DNA of 59,810 nt from a virus. Every line of letters begins with the position of its first letter. Within the stretch, counting starts at the first letter, position 1. The notes below the pieces were generated by a model, which was not told where the DNA came from, did not search any database, and was given only the letters and a program-made list of their open reading frames with translations. The DNA is taken from positions 1 through 59,810 of the IMG/VR virus record IMGVR_UViG_3300024346_011330. The stretch is one strand, 5' to 3'. The translations under genes and the position numbers were made by a program. Below are positions 26,837 through 34,718 of the stretch, piece after piece.

Positions 26837-29766
26837 TGGCAATAGTTTACATACAACCAGGAACAGGAACAGGGTCGGGGACTTTAGAGGACCCCTACTA
26901 TTTCGACGAATTATCTGCCGCACATACCTTGGCGGGCGAACAAGGTAAGGTTATTTTTCTTGACGGGGAGTATATTCTTGTTGACAATAACACTACATTC
27001 AAGGGATCAACTTATGAAGCAAAAAACCGAGGAAAAGCTATCATAAAAAGTTCTTCCATCAGTTATCTAAAATATATATATGTAGGCGATACTAGTGATA
27101 ATTATGCAGTCTCAAAATTTAAAGGTCTTTCTTTTGAAGATGTGGGCAGTCCAGCTTGGAACAACCGTGCGGTTAATATTGGTTCCGCAGTTGACCAATA
27201 CCATGAATTTGAGAGTTGCACATTCAAACTGTATGTTTCTGATTATGGTTTTTTAGGACCAGGAACCGGGAGTGATGCTCCGGCATTCTCAGCAAAATTT
27301 ACAGGTTGTATTTTTGATTTAATAAGGTATGGAGAGGGTGCAAGTGATGGAACTGCTCCATATTTTTATTCGGCTTCGGCTTTGCCCAATGGCTTTGAAC
27401 TTAAAAATTGTGTTTTAAAATTTTCAAGCGAGACAGATTCTTCTCTTACCATCGTGTTTAACGATAACTCAGGAAATCAAGAAGCTCACATTCAAGATAC
27501 AATTATTTTTGCTGACCCAGGAGAAAGAGTTAATCTTGGAACCGTACCCGGTATCTTTACTGAAAAAAATGTTGTTTATAATAATATTTCAGGTGCTTCT
27601 ACAGATCCAGCTAAAAATGTTTTTGTAGACCTAGATCCTAAATTCATTGATGCTACGAATAACGATTACAGACTGCGCCCAAATTCGCCTTTAATAGGCG
27701 GCATTAAAATACCTGATGCAATCACAGGAGTATTTCTACAGCCTGGCACCGGAACAGGTGCTGGAACATTTGACGATCCTTATTTCGTCGATCAATTGAA
27801 TGAGGCTGAAACTGCTGTTGGTGAAGGAGGGGTATTGTATTTAACTGATGGCAGCTATGACATAGGGGATAGTACTTTCTTAGAGGTTGTTGAGAAATTA
27901 AATATAGAAGGCTTAAACCGCAACAAAGTAACTATTACAGATATTAACGTTACTCACACAAATATGTTAACTGATACCGGTACTCTGATTAATCCTGTAC
28001 CAAATATACGGCGAATCAGTTTTAAAAATATTAATTTCGATTTCAATATGGCTACAGCGGGTAGTTCTCTTAGAGGATTGCAATCGGTCAAGAGAGTGTT
28101 ACTGATGGATTTTGAAAGCTGTATCTTTTCACAGCGGGCTGTCTTTAACCTTGCGGAAGATGGCGAAAGTACATTTAAAGGCTGCATCTTTACTGCTGGT
28201 GCGACTTTTGAGCAAGTACAACACTCAAAAGATCTCAGTAATGCAACACTTGAATCTTGCACATTTTATTACCCTGAATCTTTTGCAAACCTGCCTTGGT
28301 ATAATATATTAATCTCCTACTCAATCAATGGCAGCGTTCCTCCGAAATTTAAAAACTGTATTTTTTATTCGGAGTCTTTGATACCTGAATATACCTGGAC
28401 TGGGTCAACCTATAATTCAACTGGCAAATTTCTTGACAATTCCGATGATAATAGTAACTGGGCTTATAATTTTGAAAACTATCAACATCCAAATAGCAAG
28501 ATTATCGGCGACACAAATCCTTTGTTTATAGATCCCGCTAATAACGACTTTAGATTGCGTCCACATTCTCCTCTAATAGGCGGATCCTCTGGCGGATCTT
28601 CTGAAGAAAAATGGATACAACATGCCACAACTAATAACAAAACATATGCATTTTTTGATCCCGCCGCAACAGGCACGGGAGACGGTTCATCTTTAGCTAA
28701 TGCATGCACCGATATTTATGAAGCTGCAGGGGCAGTTGATTTCGGCGGCTATATTTTCGTCGCCGATATGGATTATACTTTTCCCGCCGGTATTACTCTT
28801 ACAAAGCCAGTCAAAATTCAAGCATTAAATCCTGGTAAAGCGATATGGAGAACCCTTAATGCTAATTCTACATTTTACATATACCCTACTGGCTACCAAT
28901 TTGCGATCAATGTTTCTTCTGCTACTGATTCAGATACTTTTTCTGGAACAAAGTCAGGTTCCTACACTAGAGATATAGACGGCTATTATACAGGCATAAG
29001 CTTTGCGACTAATAGCTCAGTGACAGGTGATGAAGTTTATACTATTACAAATCATAGTTTTGATGGAACAAATCATACTTTTACTCTTGATAGAGCTATT
29101 AGTGGTACACTATCTGGTAATATTTCTTTTTATGAAGAAATTTCTAGCAATGAAGATACTGCTATAAGAGATATGGTTTTGGTTGATTTCAATACCCCCG
29201 TTAGCGCTAACGGAAATGGTGTTGCAATGCAGATTTATTCTAAAAACAGTACTACCGCAGCCTCAACCGCTTGTGGTTCTATGATTTTTGAAAGAAATTC
29301 GATTCTGCAAACATACAATATAACTGGCAATAATAAAACAGGGTTTTATATAAGAAATGATTATTATGCTGTTGTTCCTACTCGCTATATATTTATAGGT
29401 AATACTATCTCTTTAAAAAATTATCCTGGATTTGGCAATCGAGTTTATCCACATAATCTTGGACCTTCATATCTTAGTGTCAGTGATGCAGAAAAGAGAT
29501 TTTGTAGCAACAATTCATATTATTTTTATAGCAATCTAGACAGTAATCCAGATTTTGGTGGTAGTTGGGCCGTGGGTTCAAATAGTGTTTGGGTTATAGA
29601 AAGTGAATATGGCTATACAAGCAGCTCGCATAATGGTGACACGCTTTCAGAAGGCAACTATGCTTATGGAGTAAATAATGCTAATTTATCTGCCAATCCT
29701 TTCGTTAATGCGATTGATGGAGATTTTAGACTTAGACCAAATTCTGAGTTAATAGGCAAAACTTAA
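26836..29766 (+). CDS. Triple right-handed beta-helix adhesin or depolymerase
   Basis: 976 residues in three consecutive domains. Domains start with an IQPGTGTGSGTLEDPYYFDE type strand and end with NDYRLRPNSPLIGG, NDFRLRPHSPLIGG and GDFRLRPNSELIGK. This end motif is typical of right-handed parallel beta-helix (pectate-lyase-like) proteins of marine bacteria, and the inner parts have the alternating FKNCIFY / FESCTFKL turns of such helices. In phages beta-helices form tailspikes that bind or cleave polysaccharide; active-site residues cannot be judged by eye. It ends the fibre cluster. Confidence 0.78.
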   Translation: MAIVYIQPGTGTGSGTLEDPYYFDELSAAHTLAGEQGKVIFLDGEYILVDNNTTFKGSTYEAKNRGKAIIKSSSISYLKYIYVGDTSDNYAVSKFKGLSFEDVGSPAWNNRAVNIGSAVDQYHEFESCTFKLYVSDYGFLGPGTGSDAPAFSAKFTGCIFDLIRYGEGASDGTAPYFYSASALPNGFELKNCVLKFSSETDSSLTIVFNDNSGNQEAHIQDTIIFADPGERVNLGTVPGIFTEKNVVYNNISGASTDPAKNVFVDLDPKFIDATNNDYRLRPNSPLIGGIKIPDAITGVFLQPGTGTGAGTFDDPYFVDQLNEAETAVGEGGVLYLTDGSYDIGDSTFLEVVEKLNIEGLNRNKVTITDINVTHTNMLTDTGTLINPVPNIRRISFKNINFDFNMATAGSSLRGLQSVKRVLLMDFESCIFSQRAVFNLAEDGESTFKGCIFTAGATFEQVQHSKDLSNATLESCTFYYPESFANLPWYNILISYSINGSVPPKFKNCIFYSESLIPEYTWTGSTYNSTGKFLDNSDDNSNWAYNFENYQHPNSKIIGDTNPLFIDPANNDFRLRPHSPLIGGSSGGSSEEKWIQHATTNNKTYAFFDPAATGTGDGSSLANACTDIYEAAGAVDFGGYIFVADMDYTFPAGITLTKPVKIQALNPGKAIWRTLNANSTFYIYPTGYQFAINVSSATDSDTFSGTKSGSYTRDIDGYYTGISFATNSSVTGDEVYTITNHSFDGTNHTFTLDRAISGTLSGNISFYEEISSNEDTAIRDMVLVDFNTPVSANGNGVAMQIYSKNSTTAASTACGSMIFERNSILQTYNITGNNKTGFYIRNDYYAVVPTRYIFIGNTISLKNYPGFGNRVYPHNLGPSYLSVSDAEKRFCSNNSYYFYSNLDSNPDFGGSWAVGSNSVWVIESEYGYTSSSHNGDTLSEGNYAYGVNNANLSANPFVNAIDGDFRLRPNSELIGKT

Positions 29767-29777
29767 TAATTTTCTTC

Positions 29778-29806
29778 TTGACAGTTTTTTGTTTTCTTGC
29801 TATTTT
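29778..29806 (+). promoter_or_regulatory. Sigma-70-type promoter
   Basis: TTGACA (29778-29783), 17 bases, TATTTT (29801-29806). The ATG at 29814 lies at the expected transcription start, so the mRNA would be leaderless. Confidence 0.7.
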
Positions 29807-29813
29807 ATATAGC

Positions 29814-30350
29814 ATGAACTTATTATACAAGACCCGAACATATTTAGTCGGGCATATGCAATACCTTAGTGGGCGTGACTGGCGAAAAGAAGTTACCGAT
29901 AAACTTGAACCGCTTGAAGTAACCTGCTTTAATCCATACGAAAAACCATTTATGAAAGATGTTGAAGAAGATGAAGCTTCACGTCAAGAAATGGAAACAT
30001 GGATGAAAACAAAACAATATAATCGTGTTACCGAAAAAATGAAAACAGTGCGCTCTTACGATTTGAATCTCGTTGATCGCAGTGATTTTATTGTAGCTCA
30101 TTTAGTTCCTGATGTTGCAAGTTGGGGAAGTGCTGAAGAAATCGTCACGGCTGTACGCATGAAAAAACCTATTTTTATTAGTATGGAAGGCGGCAAATCA
30201 AAAACACCTCTTTGGATGCTAGGAATGTTGCCCCACAAATTTATTTATAATAACCTTGACGAAGTTATAGAAATGTTGTATGCTATAGATAATGGCAGTA
30301 AACCAATTGATTCAGATAGATGGAGACTCTTAAGAAAGGAATATAGATAA
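29814..30350 (+). CDS. Nucleoside 2-deoxyribosyltransferase-like protein
   Basis: 178 residues from ATG 29814; an in-frame TTG at 29778 was rejected because it is the -35 box. YLVGHMQYLSGRDWR at the N-terminus, the DLNLVDRSDFIVAHLVPD strand and the GSAEEIVTA helix (with the probable nucleophile Glu) follow the deoxyribosyltransferase/DUF4406 fold. Members move or hydrolyse the base of (deoxy)nucleotides, here perhaps salvaging nucleotides for phage DNA. It starts a short operon that continues with a 25-residue peptide. Confidence 0.75.
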   Translation: MNLLYKTRTYLVGHMQYLSGRDWRKEVTDKLEPLEVTCFNPYEKPFMKDVEEDEASRQEMETWMKTKQYNRVTEKMKTVRSYDLNLVDRSDFIVAHLVPDVASWGSAEEIVTAVRMKKPIFISMEGGKSKTPLWMLGMLPHKFIYNNLDEVIEMLYAIDNGSKPIDSDRWRLLRKEYR

Positions 30351-30427
30351 TGGAAATGACTTTATTTTTAATTTGTGTGTTCGGATATATACTTTGCAAA
30401 AAAGGTGGAGACTTAAGAAAGTTTTAA
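30350..30427 (+). CDS. 25-residue membrane micropeptide
   Basis: MEMTLFLICVFGYILCKKGG then DLRKF. The ATG overlaps the stop of the upstream gene (TAATG), which supports translation. A single hydrophobic segment is followed by a basic tail. Function unknown. It resembles in layout the 24-residue peptide at 43358. Confidence 0.5.
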   Translation: MEMTLFLICVFGYILCKKGGDLRKF

Positions 30428-30463
30428 TTTAAATTTTAATAACTAACATTAACATATAATATT

Positions 30464-30715
30464 ATGTCAGATAAAAAAGAAAATACAGAGTGGAATGATC
30501 GTGAGATCGGAGCATTATGGGTAAACGTAAAGCAAGGTAGCAATGACAGATACCTCACAGGACAAGTTAACGGAGAAAAAGTTATCATGTTCAAGAACAA
30601 GTACAAGGATGATAATCCTAAAGCTCCCGACTTTCGTCTCTACAAGCAAAAAGATCAAGAAGGCGCTCCTAAGTCCGCTCAAAAACAAGAAGAACCTGAA
30701 GTAGATCTTATCTAA
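30464..30715 (+). CDS. Conserved small phage-type protein (DUF736-like)
   Basis: 83 residues. IGALWVNVKQGSNDRYLTGQ and VIMFKNKYKDDNPKAPDFRLY give the pattern of a small beta-barrel family of single-domain proteins found in phages and plasmids (ALW-K-YL-G, then NK-PD-R-Y), with a disordered charged tail. The ATG at 30464 follows an AT-rich stretch with TAACATATAAT; no Shine-Dalgarno. It may bind nucleic acid, but that is inference. Confidence 0.6.
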   Translation: MSDKKENTEWNDREIGALWVNVKQGSNDRYLTGQVNGEKVIMFKNKYKDDNPKAPDFRLYKQKDQEGAPKSAQKQEEPEVDLI

Positions 30716-31836
30716 TGAACAATAAGTACGGATTAGTTTGTGTTTCTAAAATCTTACAGGAAGAAGATAAATCAAATTCTTTCGTAGGTATCACTAGAAA
30801 AGCTTATGCTGAACTTGCGTCAGAAAAAGGCGACCAAGAAGCAAAAAAAAAGCTAAAGGATGAAATCCTTCATAATCTAAACTTAACCGTAAAGATTATA
30901 GACTTTTGCCGTGCTAACAATATTGATCATTATAGATTAAACACTTCTATTTTTGGTATCATAGCAGATCCTTCGTTTGATTTATCTGTTAATGATTTAC
31001 CTCAACACGAAGATGTTCTTGATGCAATTAAAGAGATAGGAAGAACTTCTATCACAAAAGGAGTTTCTTTGTCTATTCAGCCTGATAAATTTTGCAAGCT
31101 CATTGACGATGATGATGGAGTTGTAGAAAAATCAATTAAAGAGTTAAACTTTTATTCTTGGTTTCTCGATGAGATCGGAGCGCAGGAGAATATTTCTGCA
31201 CCGATTCATTTGCATTTAAATTCTCAGCCTGAAAAACAAGATCATGATTCTTACTGTGATTTTGCCGATAGGTTTTATGAAAACTTTAAAGAACTTGATT
31301 CAGGAGCACAGCGACGTTTAGTTTTAAAGAATGCTGATCACGGTGTTTGGAGTGCATTTAATTTATTTAAATACTTGCATGTCTATTGTTTTGAAGAATA
31401 TGATTTCGGATTTCCTTTGGCATACAATAATTTATTTGATGTCTTGAACCCATCTAAAATAGACAACTCAGTTGTTGATCAGCAGATAAATGTAGGAGCA
31501 TTTCACGAAACATGGGGCGGTGTTGTTCCTGTTTTTACTTGGACTGAATCTAAAAATGCAGATCAACCAAGGGCATTTGCCCCTGAGCTTTCTGCTCATA
31601 TTCCTGACTTTGGTTATCAGATCAAATGGGAAGTGGATGTCACTGATAAAGACATAGCTATACTAAAATTATTCTCTGAAGAAGGTCCAAGCAGAATTTC
31701 TGAAGAGGCTCTTCGTAAGATTACTCGTGGAAGATATCAAAAAGTAACCAATAACTATAATGCATTATATGAAGCGGCGAGACAAGTCAACATTGTTGCT
31801 CAAAACAATGACGATGAAATAGTTGGTGGACAATAA
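30715..31836 (+). CDS. UvdE-like UV-damage endonuclease
   Basis: 373 residues, usual length for UvdE. YGLVCVSKILQEED at the start, IIDFCRANNIDHYRLNTSIFG, then TKGVSLSIQPDKFCKL, APIHLHLNSQPEKQD, VLKNADHGVW, FPLAYNNLFDVLNPS, GAFHETWGG and PDFGYQIKWEVDVTDKD trace the TIM-barrel strands and metal ligands of UvdE. The enzyme nicks DNA 5' to pyrimidine dimers in an excision-repair pathway that needs no UvrABC. A surface-water phage would benefit. It overlaps the upstream gene by one base (TAATG). Confidence 0.8.
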   Translation: MNNKYGLVCVSKILQEEDKSNSFVGITRKAYAELASEKGDQEAKKKLKDEILHNLNLTVKIIDFCRANNIDHYRLNTSIFGIIADPSFDLSVNDLPQHEDVLDAIKEIGRTSITKGVSLSIQPDKFCKLIDDDDGVVEKSIKELNFYSWFLDEIGAQENISAPIHLHLNSQPEKQDHDSYCDFADRFYENFKELDSGAQRRLVLKNADHGVWSAFNLFKYLHVYCFEEYDFGFPLAYNNLFDVLNPSKIDNSVVDQQINVGAFHETWGGVVPVFTWTESKNADQPRAFAPELSAHIPDFGYQIKWEVDVTDKDIAILKLFSEEGPSRISEEALRKITRGRYQKVTNNYNALYEAARQVNIVAQNNDDEIVGGQ

Positions 31837-31845
31837 GTGTAATAT
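31836..31845 (+). promoter_or_regulatory. AGTGTA-type promoter upstream of tmRNA
   Basis: AGTGTAATAT immediately follows the endonuclease stop and precedes the tmRNA 5' end by 43 bases; the AT-rich sequence GTATAAATTATAG (about 31859-31872) between them could also hold a -10 box. Confidence 0.5.
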
Positions 31846-31888
31846 ATTTTGGTTTTTTGGTATAAATTATAGTTCTTTAACATTTTAT

Positions 31889-32256
31889 GGGCGTGTACTG
31901 GATTCGATTTAAATTGGATTAGTATACTGCAAGTAGGAGTTGCATCTGGCTCCTTTAAAAGGTGCAAAAGTTTACATGGCAATAAAGCACGTGTTAAGAC
32001 CTTTGGTTTTCGCAAGACTGCCAAGGTCGCAATGGCAGCATAAAGTCTGTCACCTCGTAACTTTTGACGCAGATAAAAAGATTACGGGGTCATCAATCTG
32101 CAAAACAGATAAAATTTTTCTTGTATTACAAACTGTCAATAATTAAAATAAGAAGTTGGATGTTAATATCATAACTTTAAAAAAAATTAACTAAACTTGT
32201 AGGTGTATATTCTTGAAGGTTTAAAGACGGGAGTTCGACTCTCCCCACGTCCACCA
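31889..32256 (+). ncRNA. ssrA: Transfer-messenger RNA (tmRNA)
   Basis: About 368 nt. The ends form a tRNA-like domain: 5' GGGCGUG pairs with 3' CACGUCC before ACCA; the 5' part reads UACUGGAUUCGAUUU, the diagnostic tmRNA D-domain, and the T arm is GGGAGUUCGACUCUCCC. CCA is encoded. The tag reading frame ends at TAA 32041-32043 with KTAKVAMAA; the small hydrophobic end is like known degradation tags. The resume codon is probably the GGC at 31978-31980 or a nearby codon. tmRNA rescues stalled ribosomes and tags their nascent peptide for Clp proteolysis. A phage-encoded one-piece tmRNA is uncommon. Pseudoknots and exact resume site were not determined. Confidence 0.93.
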
Positions 32257-32263
32257 TTTTACT

Positions 32264-33544
32264 ATGAATACAAACGAATTAAACAGAAGAGAATTTATTG
32301 CTAGAGCCGCAAAATCTTATTTGGGGGTAGGACTAATGCCTCTGGTTGGGTCTTACATTCACGATAACGCATATGCCCTTACTCCAGGCGCTCGCCCTGC
32401 AAAAGCACGGCATGTCATTTACTTGAATATGGCTGGAGCAATGTCGCATCTAGACACTCTTGATCCTAAGCCTCAAAGCCCCGATGTTCAAGGTCCGGTT
32501 AAAGCTATACAAACAAGTGTTGATGATCTATTTCTTTCTGAAAACCTAACTACAGTTGCTAGGCATATGCATAATGCCGCCATTGTTCGTTCGGTAACCA
32601 GCAATCAAGGTGCACATGAACAGGCTAGCTATCTTATGCACACAAGCTATCAAAAACGCGGCACAATCGTGCATCCTACTTTTGGTAGTTGGGTTTCAAA
32701 ACTTTCTGGTTCAATTAATAGAACTATCCCTGCAAATGTTAAGATAGGCGGGGGAGGAGGCGGAGCTGGCTTCCTAGAATCTCGCTACGGAGCCTTACCG
32801 CTTAGAAATCCTAAAGCAGGATTAGCTAACAGTTCAATGGCTGACTATTTAGACAGCACACAATTTAATGATAGAATAAAAGCTGCAGAACAATTAAATG
32901 CAGTATTTAGTGAGCAATATAATCAAAAACAAATTCGCGCTTATACTGATTTATATAAAGATGCAGTTAAATTAATGCAGAGTGAGGATTTAAAAGCATT
33001 TGATATTTCTGCTGAGCCAGAAGCTATGACTGAATTATACGGAGAAAGTAACTTTGGTCAGGGATGCTTGCTTGCAAGAAGATTAATTGAGAACAAAGTT
33101 CGCTATGTTGAAGTAACTCGTGGGGGTTGGGACACACATGATAACAATTTTGATCGCGTGGCCGCTAATTGTGCGGATATTGATAAAGCATTAGGTGCAT
33201 TACTTTTTGATTTAGAAATTCGTGGATTACTTGATGAAACTTTAGTTGTTCTTACGTCTGAATTTGGGCGTACTCCTAAAATTAATCCAAGAGATGGTAG
33301 AGATCATTGGCCAAAAGCTTTCTCTGCTTTCTTTGCTGGTGGAGCAGTAAAAGGCGGCACAATATATGGTCAGAGCGATGATAAGGGTATGGAAGTTGAG
33401 GAAAACCCTGTGAAACCTGAGGATTTAAATGCGACAATAGCTTATGCATTAGGGTTATCTATTAATGACATTCATTACTCTCCTTCTGGAAGACCTTTTC
33501 AAATTGCACATAAAGGCCAACCAATTCTAGATATACTATCATAA
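32264..33544 (+). CDS. Tat-exported DUF1501 protein
   Basis: 426 residues. NRREFIARAAKSYLGVGLMP is a twin-arginine signal followed by the family hallmarks RHVIYLNMAGAMSHLDTLDPKP, GAHEQASYLMHTSYQ, GWDTHDNNF, LDETLVVLTSEFGRTPKIN and GRDHWPKAFSAFFAGGAV. DUF1501 belongs to the alkaline-phosphatase/sulfatase-like superfamily and is abundant in Planctomycetes, Verrucomicrobia and Bacteroidetes; its reaction is not known. It starts 8 bases after the tmRNA CCA. It could have been acquired from the host together with the tmRNA. Export by Tat suggests action in the periplasm or on surface glycans. Confidence 0.9.
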   Translation: MNTNELNRREFIARAAKSYLGVGLMPLVGSYIHDNAYALTPGARPAKARHVIYLNMAGAMSHLDTLDPKPQSPDVQGPVKAIQTSVDDLFLSENLTTVARHMHNAAIVRSVTSNQGAHEQASYLMHTSYQKRGTIVHPTFGSWVSKLSGSINRTIPANVKIGGGGGGAGFLESRYGALPLRNPKAGLANSSMADYLDSTQFNDRIKAAEQLNAVFSEQYNQKQIRAYTDLYKDAVKLMQSEDLKAFDISAEPEAMTELYGESNFGQGCLLARRLIENKVRYVEVTRGGWDTHDNNFDRVAANCADIDKALGALLFDLEIRGLLDETLVVLTSEFGRTPKINPRDGRDHWPKAFSAFFAGGAVKGGTIYGQSDDKGMEVEENPVKPEDLNATIAYALGLSINDIHYSPSGRPFQIAHKGQPILDILS

Positions 33545-33548
33545 AAAA

Positions 33549-33574
33549 CCCCCTATTTCTAGGGGGCTTTACTT
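33549..33574 (+). terminator. Strong rho-independent terminator, likely bidirectional
   Basis: CCCCCTA (33549-33555), loop TTTC, TAGGGGG (33560-33566), then CTTTACTTTT; a run of six A precedes the stem, giving a U-run in the other direction. It separates the DUF1501 gene from the convergent minus-strand gene. Confidence 0.9.
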
Positions 33575-33581
33575 TTGGAGA

Positions 33582-33597
33582 GTTAGCTTTCGCTAAC
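33582..33597 (-). terminator. Stem-loop at the end of the minus-strand gene
   Basis: GTTAGC, loop, GCTAAC. On the minus strand the loop reads GAAA, a stable GNRA tetraloop. It lacks its own U-run and probably acts with the larger terminator 15 bases further on, or protects the 3' end. Confidence 0.55.
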
Positions 33598-33613
33598 GGT
33601 ATTAAATAATTAA

Positions 33614-34420
33614 TTATTCAGGACGCTTACCTAAAGGTTTTCCGTCTTGACCAATTTCACCAGCTCTAATTTTAGTTGCCGATACCTCTTGAAGCTCTTT
33701 ACTTAACTCAAGTTGCTCAATATTGTAACCTACTCCTCTTCCATAAAACACATCTGTAATATTAGGAAGCTCAACTACTTTTATTTTATTCCCAAATTCA
33801 GAACATGCTGCATGTATTTCTGCTTTTACTTTTTCAAAATCATAAGGGTTCTTTTCGTCTATACCAGCAACATCTCTTAATGCTATACAGCATTGCCCTG
33901 TTCTTTTGATTGATTCCGCTACTAAAGTTTTGTGTCCAATATGAAAAGGTTGATATCTACCTATGAGTAGTGCGGTTGGTGCTTGATTATCCCATGCTTC
34001 TGTCTCGTTTAATTTATCTATAACTTTATTTGCCCAATCGTCTGCAGTTCCATCAGTCAATCTAATATCGTAGTTCAATGGACGTTCAAACATTTTATTA
34101 GTATCCTCATACCTACCTTCCATGATTCTATCAACCCATACTATGAAGTCGGCCCCAAATGCTTGTCTTGTTTCTTGTGTCGGGCAAACAAAGTCGGCGA
34201 TTACATATCCACCACCTAATTTAGCCCAATCGCAAAGCTTCCCCATCCTTGTGGCATGCTTCATTCTATCTTCTGAGGAAAATCCTAGCTCAGAATATAT
34301 ATCTTGCCTGACGGCATCTGCATTAAACCATGCGGCACTTAACTTGCTAACCAGTATTTCGGCAAGTGTTGTTTTGCCGGAGCCAGGTAGGCCCATAATT
34401 AAAATTTTTCTCTTCGTCAT
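33614..34420 (-). CDS. APS-kinase-like domain fused to a HIGH-type nucleotidyltransferase
   Basis: 268 residues, two domains. Residues 1-145 follow CysC: Walker A GLPGSGKT (10-17), WFNADAVRQDIYSELGFSSE where APS kinase has DGDNVR...LGFS, then DR, and GYVIADFVCPTQETRQAF where CysC has the substrate-loop SP/R motif. Residues 150-268 are a nucleotidyltransferase: GRYQPFHIGH (HIGH at 160-163) and SATKIR (247-252), closest by eye to NMN adenylyltransferase. The first domain would phosphorylate adenylylsulfate to PAPS, the sulfotransferase donor; the second may form an adenylylated product. It is the only gene on this strand in the middle of the window, with a late-type promoter (TGTAATAT) ending 5 bases before the ATG. 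Confidence 0.75.
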   Translation of the reverse strand: MTKRKILIMGLPGSGKTTLAEILVSKLSAAWFNADAVRQDIYSELGFSSEDRMKHATRMGKLCDWAKLGGGYVIADFVCPTQETRQAFGADFIVWVDRIMEGRYEDTNKMFERPLNYDIRLTDGTADDWANKVIDKLNETEAWDNQAPTALLIGRYQPFHIGHKTLVAESIKRTGQCCIALRDVAGIDEKNPYDFEKVKAEIHAACSEFGNKIKVVELPNITDVFYGRGVGYNIEQLELSKELQEVSATKIRAGEIGQDGKPLGKRPE

Positions 34421-34425
34421 GTTTT

Positions 34426-34433
34426 ATATTACA
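34426..34433 (-). promoter_or_regulatory. TGTAATAT promoter for the APS-kinase fusion
   Basis: On the minus strand GATGTAATATAAAACATG leads directly into the start codon. Apart from the leading base it repeats the sequences at 1463-1480 and 36871-36884, and predicts a leaderless mRNA. Confidence 0.6.
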
Positions 34434-34462
34434 TCTAAATTATAAAACTTAGAAAAAAAAAC

Positions 34463-34491
34463 TTGACTTTAAAATCAATCTCTAGTATACT
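34463..34491 (+). promoter_or_regulatory. Sigma-70-type promoter for the dUTPase operon
   Basis: TTGACT (34463-34468), 17 bases, TATACT (34486-34491); ATG at 34506, so a leader of about 8 bases. No Shine-Dalgarno. Confidence 0.78.
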
Positions 34492-34505
34492 CTGTATATT
34501 CAATT

Positions 34506-34718
34506 ATGAAAATTATTCGAAAAAATGTTATTAAAGACTCAGATGCTGTTTATGTTATAACTCGTAACGGTAGAAGAGTTGAAGATACTAATTATAAAGC
34601 AAAGCATGAAGCTGAATATCGAGCTAATTCGCTCCATGAAATGGTCAAAAAATACGACCACACATCTGTTGGAAAAATTGATATTATTTATACATCAAAG
34701 CCCTATAAAATTTATTAA
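34506..34718 (+). CDS. Hypothetical small basic protein
   Basis: 70 residues, rich in Lys/Arg/Tyr, no recognised family. It is the first gene after a good promoter and ends with its stop overlapping the ATG of dUTPase (TAATG), so it is co-expressed with nucleotide metabolism. Small early phage proteins of this kind often target host enzymes, but nothing here proves that. Confidence 0.65.
   Translation: MKIIRKNVIKDSDAVYVITRNGRRVEDTNYKAKHEAEYRANSLHEMVKKYDHTSVGKIDIIYTSKPYKIY

Noticed and set aside
31940-32146. Open frame of 68 codons starting with ATG
   Set aside because: It lies wholly inside the tmRNA and in a different frame from the tag sequence, so it is not a protein gene.
31836-33600. 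tmRNA as an integration site of a temperate phage
   Set aside because: No integrase is visible in this window and I saw no second copy of the tmRNA 3' end downstream. A host-derived capture remains possible but integration is not supported.
33614-34420. Reading the C-terminal domain as a true ATP sulfurylase
   Set aside because: ATP sulfurylase carries an NPxHxGH-type motif and is larger; here the motif GRYQPFHIGH and the SATKIR end match NMNAT-type enzymes better. The sulfurylase role is kept only as a hypothesis.
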